The translations under genes and the position numbers were made by a program. A stretch of 64,000 nucleotides of DNA from Tissierella creatinini. Lineage in GTDB: Bacteria > Bacillota > Clostridia > Tissierellales > Tissierellaceae. The stretch is taken from positions 61,996-125,995 of the forward strand of contig SUSS01000007.1 in the NCBI GenBank assembly GCA_005046945.1, in the 5' to 3' direction. The notes beneath the pieces are model-generated. The model was not told the DNA's origin, searched no databases, and saw nothing but the letters and a program-made list of their open reading frames with translations. Shown here piece by piece: positions 16,424 through 26,128 of the stretch. Within the stretch, counting starts at the first letter, position 1. Every line of letters begins with the position of its first letter.

Positions 16424-17095
16424 AATGTAAGCGAACTTTGCAGGATCAACCGCTATATTATCTACATATATTTCAAATCTTAGGTATTTACTTCCGTCTT
16501 TATTAGTTCCAATACTCCCTACTTCTTCCCCTTCTTGTATTGTTTCTCCTTCTTTTACAAATGCTTTCTTCAAATATCCATAAACTACAGCCATGTCCTC
16601 ATTTACAACAGTAACAAAGAACCCCTTTTTATCCCTCTCTTCAACCCTTTCTATTACCCCACTTAGGATGGATATAGGATTAGCACCTTCTTCTACTATT
16701 ATATCCAGTCCGCCATTTTTAACTATATTGCCGTCTATCAACACATCCTGATTGAAGTTTCTATATACCTTACCCTGGATTGGGGCCATATATGTAGGGT
16801 TTGTCTTCATGACAGGGATGCTACTTATAGATCCTTTTACCTTTTCCTTTGTCCAATTATAAACTCTTTTAGAATCCTCTAAAGGTTTATATTCATAGCT
16901 TATTGTGCTCTTTACCTTTTCTGTAATATTATTTGCCGATGGGGTATTGATACTACTAATTAGTAGTGCTATTAAAATGATGACTAAGACTATTAAAGAT
17001 TTCATTAAGAGGGTCTTTAAATGGGTTGAAATATGGTCCTTAGAGGGTTTATTAATTATAGTTCTATATTGTGACTTTCCAGTACTTACTTTCAT
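16415..17095 (-). CDS. SpoIVFA-like M23-domain membrane protein with degenerate active site
   Basis: The best start is the ATG at 17095 behind AGGTAGGTGAT, giving 226 residues; an open frame 27 codons longer has no ribosome site. It has one membrane helix (about 30-52, SLIVLVIILIALLISSI) and a C-terminal LytM/M23 beta domain (from about 105, IQGKVYRNFNQ). Two zinc sites of M23 peptidases look lost. Where HxGxD is expected the sequence is NGGLDI, and where HLHFE is expected it is YLRFEI. SpoIVFA, which holds the SpoIVFB protease in sporulation, has such a domain and the same position after min genes. The usual spoIVFB partner is absent here, so the role is uncertain. Confidence 0.65.
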   Translation of the reverse strand: MKVSTGKSQYRTIINKPSKDHISTHLKTLLMKSLIVLVIILIALLISSINTPSANNITEKVKSTISYEYKPLEDSKRVYNWTKEKVKGSISSIPVMKTNPTYMAPIQGKVYRNFNQDVLIDGNIVKNGGLDIIVEEGANPISILSGVIERVEERDKKGFFVTVVNEDMAVVYGYLKKAFVKEGETIQEGEEVGSIGTNKDGSKYLRFEIYVDNIAVDPAKFAYIKP

Positions 17096-17184
17096 TTTAT
17101 CACCTACCTTGTTTTTATTAAGATATTTATCCAAGCTAGGTTTTATACCTAAAAAAACTTTATTTACATAAAACATTGGAAATT

Positions 17185-17217
17185 GGCTTAAGTAAACTTG
17201 GGGTTAAAGCATAAAAA
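17185..17217 (-). repeat. Post-terminator motif, copy 3 (diverged)
   Basis: After the minE terminator the minus strand reads TTTTTTATGCTTTAACCCC then AAGTTTAC, a diverged copy of the motif. Confidence 0.45.
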
Positions 17218-17239
17218 ACTCTAACATTTGTTAGAGTCT
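17213..17239 (-). terminator. Terminator of the mre-min operon
   Basis: The stem ACTCTAACA/TGTTAGAGT with a 2-base loop plus T-run on the minus strand lies directly after minE. Confidence 0.88.
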
Positions 17240-17245
17240 TATGTA

Positions 17246-17524
17246 TTACTTCTTATCCTTGACCTTTTTTATTGGAATATTGGCAACTAATGCCGATACA
17301 GGAGTTGTATCTCCTTCTTTCTTCATTCTGGTAAGCTTTATGTCCAAGGCTTCATCATCTATTTCTGCATATTGTGATATTACCTTTAGTATATCGTTCT
17401 TCATCATCTCTAATAGCTGAGGACTAAGATCAGCTCTATCATGTACTAATACTAATTTTAATCTTTCTTTAGCTACATTCTTGCTGTTCTCTTTTTTCTT
17501 TCCGAATAGTTTGAATATATCCAT
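17246..17524 (-). CDS. minE: Cell division topological specificity factor MinE
   Basis: MinE stimulates the MinD ATPase and drives Min oscillation, restricting the Z ring to midcell. The 92-residue protein has the N-terminal membrane-targeting and contact-helix region followed by KERLKLVLVHDRADLSPQ at about 20-37, and the MinE beta-domain at the C-terminus. It starts 10 nt after minD. Having MinE instead of only DivIVA is common in Clostridia. Confidence 0.95.
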   Translation of the reverse strand: MDIFKLFGKKKENSKNVAKERLKLVLVHDRADLSPQLLEMMKNDILKVISQYAEIDDEALDIKLTRMKKEGDTTPVSALVANIPIKKVKDKK

Positions 17525-17534
17525 GATGTTCCCC

Positions 17535-18347
17535 CTATTTACCGAATAGTAGTTTTAAAATTTTGCTTAGCTTGCTCTCTTCATTGACCTCTAGATTTAA
17601 AAGTTCTACCTCTTCACCTGTTATTCTTCTAGTAATATTTCTATACGCTTGACCGGCTCGAGCAGTTTCATCAATAACTACCGGCTCACCTTTATTGGTT
17701 GAAACTACTATTTGTTCATCATCAGGTACTACACCAAGAAGATCAATAGCAAGTATGTCTATGATGTCATCTATATTCATCATATCCCCTCTTTTAACCA
17801 TATCAGGTCTGATCCTGTTGATTATAAGCTTAGGATTATGTATTTCCTTGGCTTCTAATATACCTATAACTCTATCTGCATCCCTTACAGCTGATATCTC
17901 TGGAGTAGTTACAATTACTGCTCTATCTGCTCCTGCAATTGAGTATTCGAAGCCTTGTTCAATTCCAGCAGGACAATCAATAATTATATAGTCAAATTCC
18001 TTTTTTAAATCCCCGATTAGCTCAACCATTTGTTCAGGCTTTACTGCTGTCTTGTCCTTTGTTTGTGCTGCCGGTAGCAGATAAAGCTTCTCATATCTTT
18101 TATCCTTTATTAAGGCTTGCTTTAGCCTACAATTCTTATCTACTACGTCTACAATATCATAGACTATTCTGTTTTCCAACCCCATAACCACATCCAAATT
18201 TCTAAGTCCAATATCTGCATCTAGTATAACTACCGAATACCCTAAAATAGCTAAGCCGGTTCCAATATTTGCACTAGTAGTAGTTTTTCCAACACCACCT
18301 TTGCCTGATGTTACTACAATTGCCGTTCCCAATTTTTCATTTTCCAT
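17535..18347 (-). CDS. minD: Septum site-determining ATPase MinD
   Basis: MinD is a membrane-binding ParA-type ATPase. The deviant Walker A KGGVGKTT is at residues 16-23 when the ATG at 18347 is used; this start has AGGAGG upstream, and the 14-codon longer frame overlaps minC. DADIGLRNLDVVMG and DYIIIDCPAGIE are the switch and Walker B regions. The C-terminal amphipathic helix SKLSKILKLLFGK is the membrane-targeting sequence. Confidence 0.97.
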   Translation of the reverse strand: MENEKLGTAIVVTSGKGGVGKTTTSANIGTGLAILGYSVVILDADIGLRNLDVVMGLENRIVYDIVDVVDKNCRLKQALIKDKRYEKLYLLPAAQTKDKTAVKPEQMVELIGDLKKEFDYIIIDCPAGIEQGFEYSIAGADRAVIVTTPEISAVRDADRVIGILEAKEIHNPKLIINRIRPDMVKRGDMMNIDDIIDILAIDLLGVVPDDEQIVVSTNKGEPVVIDETARAGQAYRNITRRITGEEVELLNLEVNEESKLSKILKLLFGK

Positions 18348-18363
18348 AAAAGTGATCCTCCTA

Positions 18364-19011
18364 TTATCTATTAGGCAAGTATGGTTCAATGAATACTTCC
18401 CCGTTTACTATTTTTGCTACTTCTGGTAATTTATACTGAATGTCTCCATCTGGTGGTCTTACAATGATATCAGCAATCCTTAGCTGCATTGGTAAAAGAC
18501 TATAAGCTGCGACTATTGATTTTTCATTCCCGCCTATCCCGGCATGTGCAACTCCCCTTAGGGAACCAAGCACAATGATATTTCCCTTGGCTTTCAAGAA
18601 GGCACCTGGATTAACATCCCCAACTACTACAATATTACCATCATAATTGACTTCTTGTCCACTTCTTAAGGTACCATGGACAAATTTTGTCATTCCTTCC
18701 TCTACTCCTTCAAAAGGTTCTTCAGGTTTTACCTCATTTCTACTACTATAATATTGATTTATATATTCAGGAATCCCTTCGTTTGATATCTGGAATTCAT
18801 ATTTATATTTTAAAAGCAATTTTAAATCTACAATATCATCCTCAGATAATTCGTCACTTCTAACACCTAAAAATTTAGCTCCCTTAAAGAATTTTGCTGA
18901 TGTACTGAATTTACTTGCAAGCTCCTTCTTTATTTCGTCTAAATCACTACCATATACATCTAGATAAACACCTTCTGAAACCCCTTTAAAGGCAACTAAA
19001 TCCTTCTTCAA
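18364..19011 (-). CDS. minC: Septum site-determining protein MinC
   Basis: MinC inhibits FtsZ polymerisation when recruited by MinD. The 215-residue protein has an N-terminal FtsZ-interacting domain (1-100) and a C-terminal right-handed beta-helix (about 108-205), seen as repeated V/I-G turns such as GNIVVVGDVNPGAFLKAKGN and IIVLGSLRGVAHAG. It lies between PBP2 and minD in one operon. Confidence 0.93.
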   Translation of the reverse strand: MKKDLVAFKGVSEGVYLDVYGSDLDEIKKELASKFSTSAKFFKGAKFLGVRSDELSEDDIVDLKLLLKYKYEFQISNEGIPEYINQYYSSRNEVKPEEPFEGVEEGMTKFVHGTLRSGQEVNYDGNIVVVGDVNPGAFLKAKGNIIVLGSLRGVAHAGIGGNEKSIVAAYSLLPMQLRIADIIVRPPDGDIQYKLPEVAKIVNGEVFIEPYLPNR

Positions 19012-19084
19012 CTAATATTCCTCCAATTGCTATCTTTAGACATATTTTACCCTATATCTCCATTAAATGTCTAGCCCCTAAACT

Positions 19085-22000
19085 CTACTCGTTTGTCAAT
19101 ACATTTTCATATGGTAAATTGTTCTCAGTTTCAGTATTATTAAGGCCTAGATACTGGGCTATAACATCTCTAACCATTGGTCCTGCATAACCTCCACTGC
19201 CTCCTTGAAATATTACCCCAGCCACTGCTATTTCCGGATCATCTATAGGTGCATAGGCAACAAACCAGGCAAATTCATCGAATTTTTCTCCTGTAGAAGG
19301 ATTCACTCCACTTCTCTCTGCAGTTCCAGTCTTAGAAGCAACAGCTATGGGAAAGTTTGCAAATATCCTCTTTGAGGTACCATCCGTTGATACCATTTCC
19401 ATTCCCTTCTTAACATGCTCCAGATTTTCATAGTCATTTAGGGCTATCCTTTCAGGATTTATCTCATGTTTGAAGGTTGTAATTGTATTATCATAATTCT
19501 TAATGCTTTCGATAAGGGATAGCTTATGTTTATATCCCCCATTTGAAAGTGTAGCTATAAAGTTAGCCATTTGGATAGGAGTATAAGAGTTGTCCCCCTG
19601 GCCTATGGTAACATTAAGGGTATCTGTAATATTCCAATTAGCTTGATTCAAGTAAGTATATTTTATCTTGTCAGCAAGACTTTCCCTTTCTCCAGCAAGT
19701 CTTTTTTCCGGATCTATGTTTAGCTCATCAAGTCTTTGTATTACCTCATTTCTTGTGAGCAAATCCTCATATTCAATCCAGCCGATTATCTCTTCAATAG
19801 TCTCTTCAACTTCTTCATCTTTAAGCTTTACTCCATCTTTTACATAGTTCCTTATATTTCTATTAAGATATTGCTTTAGGGAGTACTTTGTACTAATAAT
19901 CTTTCTTTGAGGATCTGGCACACCACCGGATACTTCTGCCGGTATATTTATTTCGATACCAGTCTTGTCATTTAAACCAAGTTTTTTAGATAAATCTACT
20001 ATATCCTCAATTTCCACCCTCATTCCAAGATCTTGATTAGCTCTTTGATTGTATCCAAGGGCTAATGTATAGAAATAATAGTTACATGAATCCCTTAAGG
20101 CTTCATATACATTTTCATAGCCATGGGTACCACCAGTCATAGTAAATATAAGGCAGTTAAATTTCTTTGTACCAATTTGTACATAGCCCATATCTCTAAT
20201 TTTATATTCTGGGTCTAAACCCTTTTCCAAAGCTGCTAATGCCGTTACCATTTTAAAGGTTGACCCTGGTTGGACAGCAGTTTGAGTTGCTATATTGTAT
20301 AAAGGTCTAGGAGCCAATGGATTATTTTCATCCTCGGGGAAAAGACTTTCCCAATCAGTATCCGATATTCCCGTAGAGAATAAATTTGGATCATAAGAAG
20401 GGTTATTAGCCAGAGCTATAAGTTGACCGCTTTTTACATCAATGGCTACTATAGAACCCGATGTTGCATTTTCATAAGGCTTTCCCTTACTTCTATTAGT
20501 ACCAAATTTATAGTCTCCCCATTTGCTCTCATAGGTTCCACCTACTTGTATTTTTTCAAGTGCTTCTTTTAAAGCTTCTTCAGCTACTTGTTGAGTTTTC
20601 AAGTCAATCGATAGATATATATTATCTCCGGCTACCGGCTCTATTTCTTCTATAATATTTGTGGTATTTCCTATGACATCAACCTCTACCCTTTTAACAC
20701 CACTTTTTCCTGCTAATAGGTCCTCATAGCTTTCTTCAATTCCGGTCTTACCTATGATGGCACTTGGCGAGTAATTATTCTCTTTAATATATTTATCTAT
20801 TTCGTTAGGTTGGCTAATCTTTCCAAGATAACCTAATATGTGTGCTGCAGTACTTCCTTCAGGATAATATCTTACAGGCTCTATAGATATATTTACACCG
20901 GGCATTTCAACAAGTCCTTCTTCTACCCTTGCTACAGTTGACTCCTTTATTCCATATGCAATATTAAAGGGCTGATAGGCAAGATGTCCCTGCTTACTTA
21001 ACTGATTATATATAATCAACATAGACCTTACCTCATACTTGCTTATGTTAGGGTCGATTTCATATCTATTTCTAATAGCTTCGAAAGCCTCATCTATTTC
21101 TAAATTCTTATCAAGCTGATTAGAGCTGTACCAATTATCCAAATTATTTAATGCCACATATTGAAAGTTTCCGGCTATGGAAATCCTTGGATTTACACCA
21201 TCCTTTAAGAGCTGGGATTGGGCGTAGGACCGGATGGATTCTGAAGTTATAAACTCTTCTAATACTCCTGATTCCTTGCTTTGCTCTATCAATATATCTT
21301 TTGGGCTTCTTGCTCCAATATCACTGCCGCCTGTATATTTATATATTACACTATTGCTATCTTCAACTACTTCTACGTTTATGTTTACAACCTGACCTTG
21401 TGCTTTTAAAAACTCTATCAAAAGCTGGCCTGGAATTACCGTATTATCCTTATCTTCACTTAAAAAAACCTGGTCTAGGAAATTAGATAAACTTGTTTTA
21501 ATAAATATATTTATAAAATCATCCTTTGCGCTTGTATCCATTGTTATTTCAGGATAGCTTTTCATAAGAATACGCTTTTGGTCTTGATAATCATCTATAT
21601 AGCTTAGGGAGAAGTCCTCAAGTATTAGATTTTCATTTAGACCTTTTTGGGCAATGAGATTATAGACAAGCATCCTGGATATTGGATGGTCAATAATCTT
21701 TCTAATTATAGTTCTATCATTGTTAATCAGCTTGACTATGGAATCAACAGGTGAATAATTTTCAGGTATTTCATAATCTAGTTTCCAACTTGATATATTT
21801 TCCGATTCATTAAATTCTATTTGTAAATTCCCATCTAGAAGATCAACATCTATAGGCATGGCTATACTCTTATTTCTTAGAGCATTTAAAGCCCTATTTA
21901 CAGCGATAAATTGGAAGTGCTCAGGGTATTCATCATGTATATAGAATTGTCTTAATATCTGGGGAAGGAGGTTGTTTTCAATTATTATATCTACTACTCT

Positions 22001-22417
22001 ATTTACAGGGGTCTGTTCCTTTGAGATATAAGCGTCTTCACTATTGTATTTAAATACATTTAAGTCCAAAGGATATTCGTCTACATAGCTTACTCCATCT
22101 TCCTCTAAAAGTCTAATAAGCTTAAGGATTCCATCATTCTTTGTCTTGGTGTCCATGGTGTTCAACTCATCCTTTAGAATCTGAACTGTAAAGCTTGGTA
22201 TATTGCCAGCTAGTAACCTACCATATCTGTCTCTTATTTCCCCTCTAGGAGCTGTAGTATATACTTCTTTCACTCTTTTATTATCTGAAAGTTCTCTGTA
22301 ATAATCACCCTCTGCAATAGTCAATATTGCTAGTCTAAATGAAAGAACCACCATTAAAAATGCAAGTATTAATGCAACCGTATTGTATCTATTTAGGAAT
22401 TTTTCAACCCATTTCAT
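19085..22417 (-). CDS. Class B penicillin-binding protein 2 (elongasome transpeptidase), enlarged
   Basis: This transpeptidase of the rod-shape machinery has one membrane helix (about 13-34), the class B signature RGEIRDRYGRLLA at 58-70 and transpeptidase motifs SxxK at Ser719-Lys722 (STFK), SxN at 777-779 (SCN) and KTG at 1029-1031. The protein is 1110 residues, against about 630-720 in E. coli and B. subtilis. The extra length is mainly in the pedestal region (about 80-480) and a charged helical insert (about 835-930). Its place between mreD and minC marks it as the MrdA/PbpA type. No rodA lies next to it. Confidence 0.92.
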   Translation of the reverse strand: MKWVEKFLNRYNTVALILAFLMVVLSFRLAILTIAEGDYYRELSDNKRVKEVYTTAPRGEIRDRYGRLLAGNIPSFTVQILKDELNTMDTKTKNDGILKLIRLLEEDGVSYVDEYPLDLNVFKYNSEDAYISKEQTPVNRVVDIIIENNLLPQILRQFYIHDEYPEHFQFIAVNRALNALRNKSIAMPIDVDLLDGNLQIEFNESENISSWKLDYEIPENYSPVDSIVKLINNDRTIIRKIIDHPISRMLVYNLIAQKGLNENLILEDFSLSYIDDYQDQKRILMKSYPEITMDTSAKDDFINIFIKTSLSNFLDQVFLSEDKDNTVIPGQLLIEFLKAQGQVVNINVEVVEDSNSVIYKYTGGSDIGARSPKDILIEQSKESGVLEEFITSESIRSYAQSQLLKDGVNPRISIAGNFQYVALNNLDNWYSSNQLDKNLEIDEAFEAIRNRYEIDPNISKYEVRSMLIIYNQLSKQGHLAYQPFNIAYGIKESTVARVEEGLVEMPGVNISIEPVRYYPEGSTAAHILGYLGKISQPNEIDKYIKENNYSPSAIIGKTGIEESYEDLLAGKSGVKRVEVDVIGNTTNIIEEIEPVAGDNIYLSIDLKTQQVAEEALKEALEKIQVGGTYESKWGDYKFGTNRSKGKPYENATSGSIVAIDVKSGQLIALANNPSYDPNLFSTGISDTDWESLFPEDENNPLAPRPLYNIATQTAVQPGSTFKMVTALAALEKGLDPEYKIRDMGYVQIGTKKFNCLIFTMTGGTHGYENVYEALRDSCNYYFYTLALGYNQRANQDLGMRVEIEDIVDLSKKLGLNDKTGIEINIPAEVSGGVPDPQRKIISTKYSLKQYLNRNIRNYVKDGVKLKDEEVEETIEEIIGWIEYEDLLTRNEVIQRLDELNIDPEKRLAGERESLADKIKYTYLNQANWNITDTLNVTIGQGDNSYTPIQMANFIATLSNGGYKHKLSLIESIKNYDNTITTFKHEINPERIALNDYENLEHVKKGMEMVSTDGTSKRIFANFPIAVASKTGTAERSGVNPSTGEKFDEFAWFVAYAPIDDPEIAVAGVIFQGGSGGYAGPMVRDVIAQYLGLNNTETENNLPYENVLTNE

Positions 22418-22427
22418 AAATATCCCT

Positions 22428-22928
22428 CTATCTTTTGCTAAATCGAATCTTTGGTTCAGATATTATCTTTTGAAATAATTTATATAAAAGGATTGCAACT
22501 ATACAATTATATATTACTTCAAAAGAAAACACGCTTTTTACTGCTAATATAAAGGTCACAGGCCTGTTTAAAAAATACATATAAAGCGAATAGAAAATAT
22601 TATAATATATAGTTCCTAAGGCTGTAAATATTATAATATTTATTAGACTGTCCCTTGCAAATGTATCTTCCACATAGCCTATTAAGTAGCCCGCGAAGAA
22701 GTAGATGATTGAGTTTACCCCAATGGTAGTTGAAAACAATATATCTTGTAATAAACCTATGAGCATACCTAATAGCCCTCCATAATACCTACCTTTTGCA
22801 AGGGCTATAATTACTACTATTATTAATCCTGTATTTGGAACTTTATCTAGAATTTCAAAATATGGTAGTACGGTACTCTGTAAAAGCAGGTTTAAAATTA
22901 TGGTTAATGATATTAAAAGTACTGTCAT
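22428..22928 (-). CDS. mreD: Rod shape-determining protein MreD
   Basis: MreD is a small integral membrane protein of the elongasome. The 166-residue protein is almost wholly hydrophobic, with about five membrane segments, for example VLLISLTIILNLLLQST at the N-terminus. Identification relies on hydropathy, size and position between mreC and PBP2. It starts 13 nt after mreC. Confidence 0.9.
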   Translation of the reverse strand: MTVLLISLTIILNLLLQSTVLPYFEILDKVPNTGLIIVVIIALAKGRYYGGLLGMLIGLLQDILFSTTIGVNSIIYFFAGYLIGYVEDTFARDSLINIIIFTALGTIYYNIFYSLYMYFLNRPVTFILAVKSVFSFEVIYNCIVAILLYKLFQKIISEPKIRFSKR

Positions 22929-22941
22929 TTTTATACCTCGA

Positions 22942-23778
22942 TTATTCCATTAATACAAATACTTTATATAACTTCTTGAAGTTGATAGCAGGAGTAATAC
23001 TAATCCTCTTTGTAAGCTCATTTTCATCAGAGAATACCTCATTTACCTCTCCGATATATATGTCCTTTAGATATGAACCCCCAAGACCAGAGGAATAAAG
23101 CTTGTCTCCCACGATTACATCAGCCTTGCTATCAAAGAAATATCCATTGATATTTCCATAAACATCGCCGGATAGAACACCACCATCCTGAGTCCTTATT
23201 ACCTTAAAGGATATGCTGTTCAATTCATCTACAATGGTAATTACCTTTGACCAATTAGTACCTACATCTACTACCCTTCCTACAACTCCTTCTTGATAGA
23301 GGTTTTGCTCTATTTGAACACCTTGAATAACAGTAGAACCTTTTACAATACCATCTTTTGTGCCTTTGTTGATGACAAATCTATCATACCAGTTGCCTGG
23401 TTCCTTGCTTGTGATCTCTGCAGAAATAATATTGTGTTTGGTGGACTCCAGGATTTTGGCTTCATTTTTCAAGTAATCTGTCTTACCTATTATATTCTCC
23501 AAATCCCTCTTTTCACTTTCCAAGGCTTTGATTCTTTCTTTAAGCTGGTCGTTTTCTTCCTTCACATTTACAAATTCGAAAATAGAGCCAAAGAAGGTAG
23601 AAATACCATTACCAATGCTATAGGTTACATTAGATATAGGAGTTAAGATATTACCCACCATTTTTTCCAAATTAGAAATGGATTCTCTTTCTACACTTGT
23701 ATTTCCTATTATAATAAGTAAAATGACAGTAACAATAGTTACTATCATCTTATCTTTATATTTTTTAAAAAAATACAT
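22942..23778 (-). CDS. mreC: Rod shape-determining protein MreC
   Basis: MreC links cytoplasmic MreB to periplasmic wall synthases. The 278-residue protein has one membrane helix (about 11-27), a coiled coil (about 70-100, ENDQLKERIKALESEKRD) and the double beta-barrel MreC domain, with DRFVINKGTKDGIVKGS and the GVVGRVVDVG segment. It starts 8 nt after mreB. Confidence 0.96.
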   Translation of the reverse strand: MYFFKKYKDKMIVTIVTVILLIIIGNTSVERESISNLEKMVGNILTPISNVTYSIGNGISTFFGSIFEFVNVKEENDQLKERIKALESEKRDLENIIGKTDYLKNEAKILESTKHNIISAEITSKEPGNWYDRFVINKGTKDGIVKGSTVIQGVQIEQNLYQEGVVGRVVDVGTNWSKVITIVDELNSISFKVIRTQDGGVLSGDVYGNINGYFFDSKADVIVGDKLYSSGLGGSYLKDIYIGEVNEVFSDENELTKRISITPAINFKKLYKVFVLME

Positions 23779-23786
23779 AGCATCCC

Positions 23787-24818
23787 CTAGCCTATTCTTT
23801 TATAGTTACTAACAGTTTTCTTTAAGACTTCGATGCTATCCAAAGCTTTACCAGTACCTATAGCTACACAATCTAATGGATTTTCTGCTATATGAACTGG
23901 CATTCCTGTTTCTCTTGCAACTAATCTGTCAAGACCTTCAAGTAATGCTCCGCCGCCTGTTAGCATGATTCCAAGCTCCATAACATCAGAAGCTAATTCA
24001 GGAGGAGTATTCTCTAATGTAGTCTTAATTGCATCAAGAATATTTGTTACCGGTTCCTTTAATGCCTCGTATATCTCCTTTGAACTAATTTCTAGTGTCT
24101 TAGGAAGGCCTTTGATTAAATCTCTTCCTCTAATTTCCATTACCTTCTCTTCAGCTTCCATATCTGCCGAACCAATTGCAATCTTTACTTCCTCAGCAGT
24201 TCTTTCACCTATCATCAAGCTATATTCTCTCTTAATATAAGTTACTATGGAGTCATCCAGTTCATCACCACCAACTCTTATAGACTTAGATGTAACTATT
24301 CCACCAAGTGAAATGATTGCAACCTCTGTTGTGCCTCCACCAATATCTACTACCATACTGCCTGTTGGCTCCTGTACTGGAAGCCCTGCACCAATAGCTG
24401 CAGCCATTGGCTCCTCTATTAAATATGCTTCCCTTGCACCAGCATGAATTGCTGCTTCTTCTACTGCTCTCTTTTCAACTTCTGTTACACCACTGGGAAC
24501 ACAAATTACAACTCTTGGCTGAAATAATGATTTTGACTGCATAGCTTTTTTGATGAAATATTTAAGCATATTTTGAGTAACATCAAAATCCGCTATTACT
24601 CCATCCTTAAGTGGTCTTATAGCAACTATATTTCCAGGTGTTCTTCCTATCATCTTCTTAGCATCTTCCCCAACAGCTAAAACCTGCTTTGTGTTTGTTT
24701 GAATGGCAACAACAGAAGGCTCTCTTATTACAATACCCTTTCCCCTTATGAAAACCAGTGTATTAGCAGTACCTAAATCGATACCCATGTCCTTAATAAA
24801 ACTATTAAATAAACCCAT
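23787..24818 (-). CDS. mreB: Rod shape-determining actin homologue MreB
   Basis: MreB forms membrane-bound filaments that guide lateral wall growth. At 343 residues it is full length. The actin-type phosphate-1 motif [11 protein letters not shown] is at about 13-23, phosphate-2 [14 protein letters not shown] near 160 and the adenosine motif [13 protein letters not shown] near 288. It follows radC by 18 nt and heads mreBCD. Confidence 0.98.
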   Translation of the reverse strand: MGLFNSFIKDMGIDLGTANTLVFIRGKGIVIREPSVVAIQTNTKQVLAVGEDAKKMIGRTPGNIVAIRPLKDGVIADFDVTQNMLKYFIKKAMQSKSLFQPRVVICVPSGVTEVEKRAVEEAAIHAGAREAYLIEEPMAAAIGAGLPVQEPTGSMVVDIGGGTTEVAIISLGGIVTSKSIRVGGDELDDSIVTYIKREYSLMIGERTAEEVKIAIGSADMEAEEKVMEIRGRDLIKGLPKTLEISSKEIYEALKEPVTNILDAIKTTLENTPPELASDVMELGIMLTGGGALLEGLDRLVARETGMPVHIAENPLDCVAIGTGKALDSIEVLKKTVSNYKRIG

Positions 24819-24836
24819 TCTCTTCTCCTTCCAAAA

Positions 24837-25532
24837 TCACAATAAATTTTTTTCTTTAAAGCTTAAATAATTATTATCTCCAATTATGATATGGTCAAGT
24901 ACTTTAATCCCCATTAGACTTCCACATTCAACTAGTCTATTTGTAATACTTATATCTTCATTACTTGGAGTTGTATCACCACTTGGGTGATTATGTATCA
25001 ATATTATAGAATTGGCATTTTTCTTAACTGCAATCTTAAATACATCCCTAGGATGTACTATTGAAGCATTTAAAGTGCCAACAGAAATATCCTCAATTTT
25101 TAATATTTGGTTCTTAGTGTCAAGGATAGCTATCTTAAAGTATTCCTTGGATAAATATCTCATATCCTGTATCAACAAATCTGCTAAAATCTGCGGTGAG
25201 CTGACCCTAATCTTATCAAGTGCTCCCCTTCTGTTTATTCTCTTTCCAAACTCTATAGCAGCTAATATTTGACATGCCTTACTTTGTCCAATGCCCTTTA
25301 TTTGTGTTAGCTCCTCTAATGTAGCATCTGCAAGATAAGCTATGCCACTCTCATCCAGACTTAAAATTCTTCGTGCTAAATCGATGGCTGAATCTTCTGT
25401 ATTCCCAGTTCTTATTATAATTGCTAGAAGCTCTGGATTTGAGAGGGCCTCCACTCCTTGACTATATAGCTTTTCTCTCGGTCTTTCATTTAATGGTAAG
25501 TCTTTAATAGTAATGTTTCCCTTGCTATTCAT
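24837..25532 (-). CDS. radC: RadC/YsnA family JAB-domain protein
   Basis: The 231-residue protein has an N-terminal helix-hairpin-helix region (about 55-90, LTQIKGIGQSKACQILAAIE) and a C-terminal JAB/MPN metal-binding domain with HNHPSGDTTPSNED at about 178-191. It was historically called a DNA-repair protein, but its enzymatic role is unproven. Position between maf and mreB is a common Firmicute arrangement. Confidence 0.95.
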   Translation of the reverse strand: MNSKGNITIKDLPLNERPREKLYSQGVEALSNPELLAIIIRTGNTEDSAIDLARRILSLDESGIAYLADATLEELTQIKGIGQSKACQILAAIEFGKRINRRGALDKIRVSSPQILADLLIQDMRYLSKEYFKIAILDTKNQILKIEDISVGTLNASIVHPRDVFKIAVKKNANSIILIHNHPSGDTTPSNEDISITNRLVECGSLMGIKVLDHIIIGDNNYLSFKEKNLL

Positions 25533-25549
25533 TCATACCACCCTTATCA

Positions 25550-26125
25550 TTATAATATATTAATGCTAAAAAACCTACTTAGAATATAATCCAATTTTGA
25601 TAATGGCAATCCAACTACATTAGAATAACATCCATCTATTTTTTCCACCAGAACTGCTCCTTTACCTTGAATTGCATAACTTCCAGCCTTATCCATATAC
25701 TCTCCTGTATCCAGATAACTTTTTATTAGTCTATGGGATAAGTATTTAAACTTAACCTTAGTCCGTTCATAATCTACAATTTTTAAGTGTTTTGAGTTAT
25801 CTATTAAACAAAGCCCTGTTATGACCTCATGGCTTTTAGCGCTTAAGGACCTAAGCATATTAAATGCATCTTCTTCATCTTTAGGTTTCCCTAATATCCT
25901 GCCTTCATCTACTACTATAGTATCTGCTCCTATGACTAAATCCTCCATGAAGCTTTTGCTAACTTCATAAGCCTTCTCAAAGGCCAATGACATGGCTATC
26001 TGAATAGGTTCCTGACCAGAATCAACTCTCTCAATCATATCACTCTTTATAATAAGAAGATCTATATTAAATCTTTCCAGCATTTCTTTTCTTCTAGGTG
26101 AACCTGAAGCTAAAACTATTTTCAT
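25550..26125 (-). CDS. maf: Maf-like nucleotide pyrophosphatase
   Basis: Maf proteins hydrolyse non-canonical or modified NTPs (dTTP/UTP type in this group). The 191-residue protein begins KIVLASGSPRRKEML (residues 2-16), has the catalytic Asp region VIGADTIVVDEGRILGKP and DKAGSYAIQGKGAVLVEKIDG. It starts only 3 nt after the Gx transporter gene, in one operon with radC and mreBCD. Confidence 0.95.
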   Translation of the reverse strand: MKIVLASGSPRRKEMLERFNIDLLIIKSDMIERVDSGQEPIQIAMSLAFEKAYEVSKSFMEDLVIGADTIVVDEGRILGKPKDEEDAFNMLRSLSAKSHEVITGLCLIDNSKHLKIVDYERTKVKFKYLSHRLIKSYLDTGEYMDKAGSYAIQGKGAVLVEKIDGCYSNVVGLPLSKLDYILSRFFSINIL

Positions 26126-26128
26126 AAT

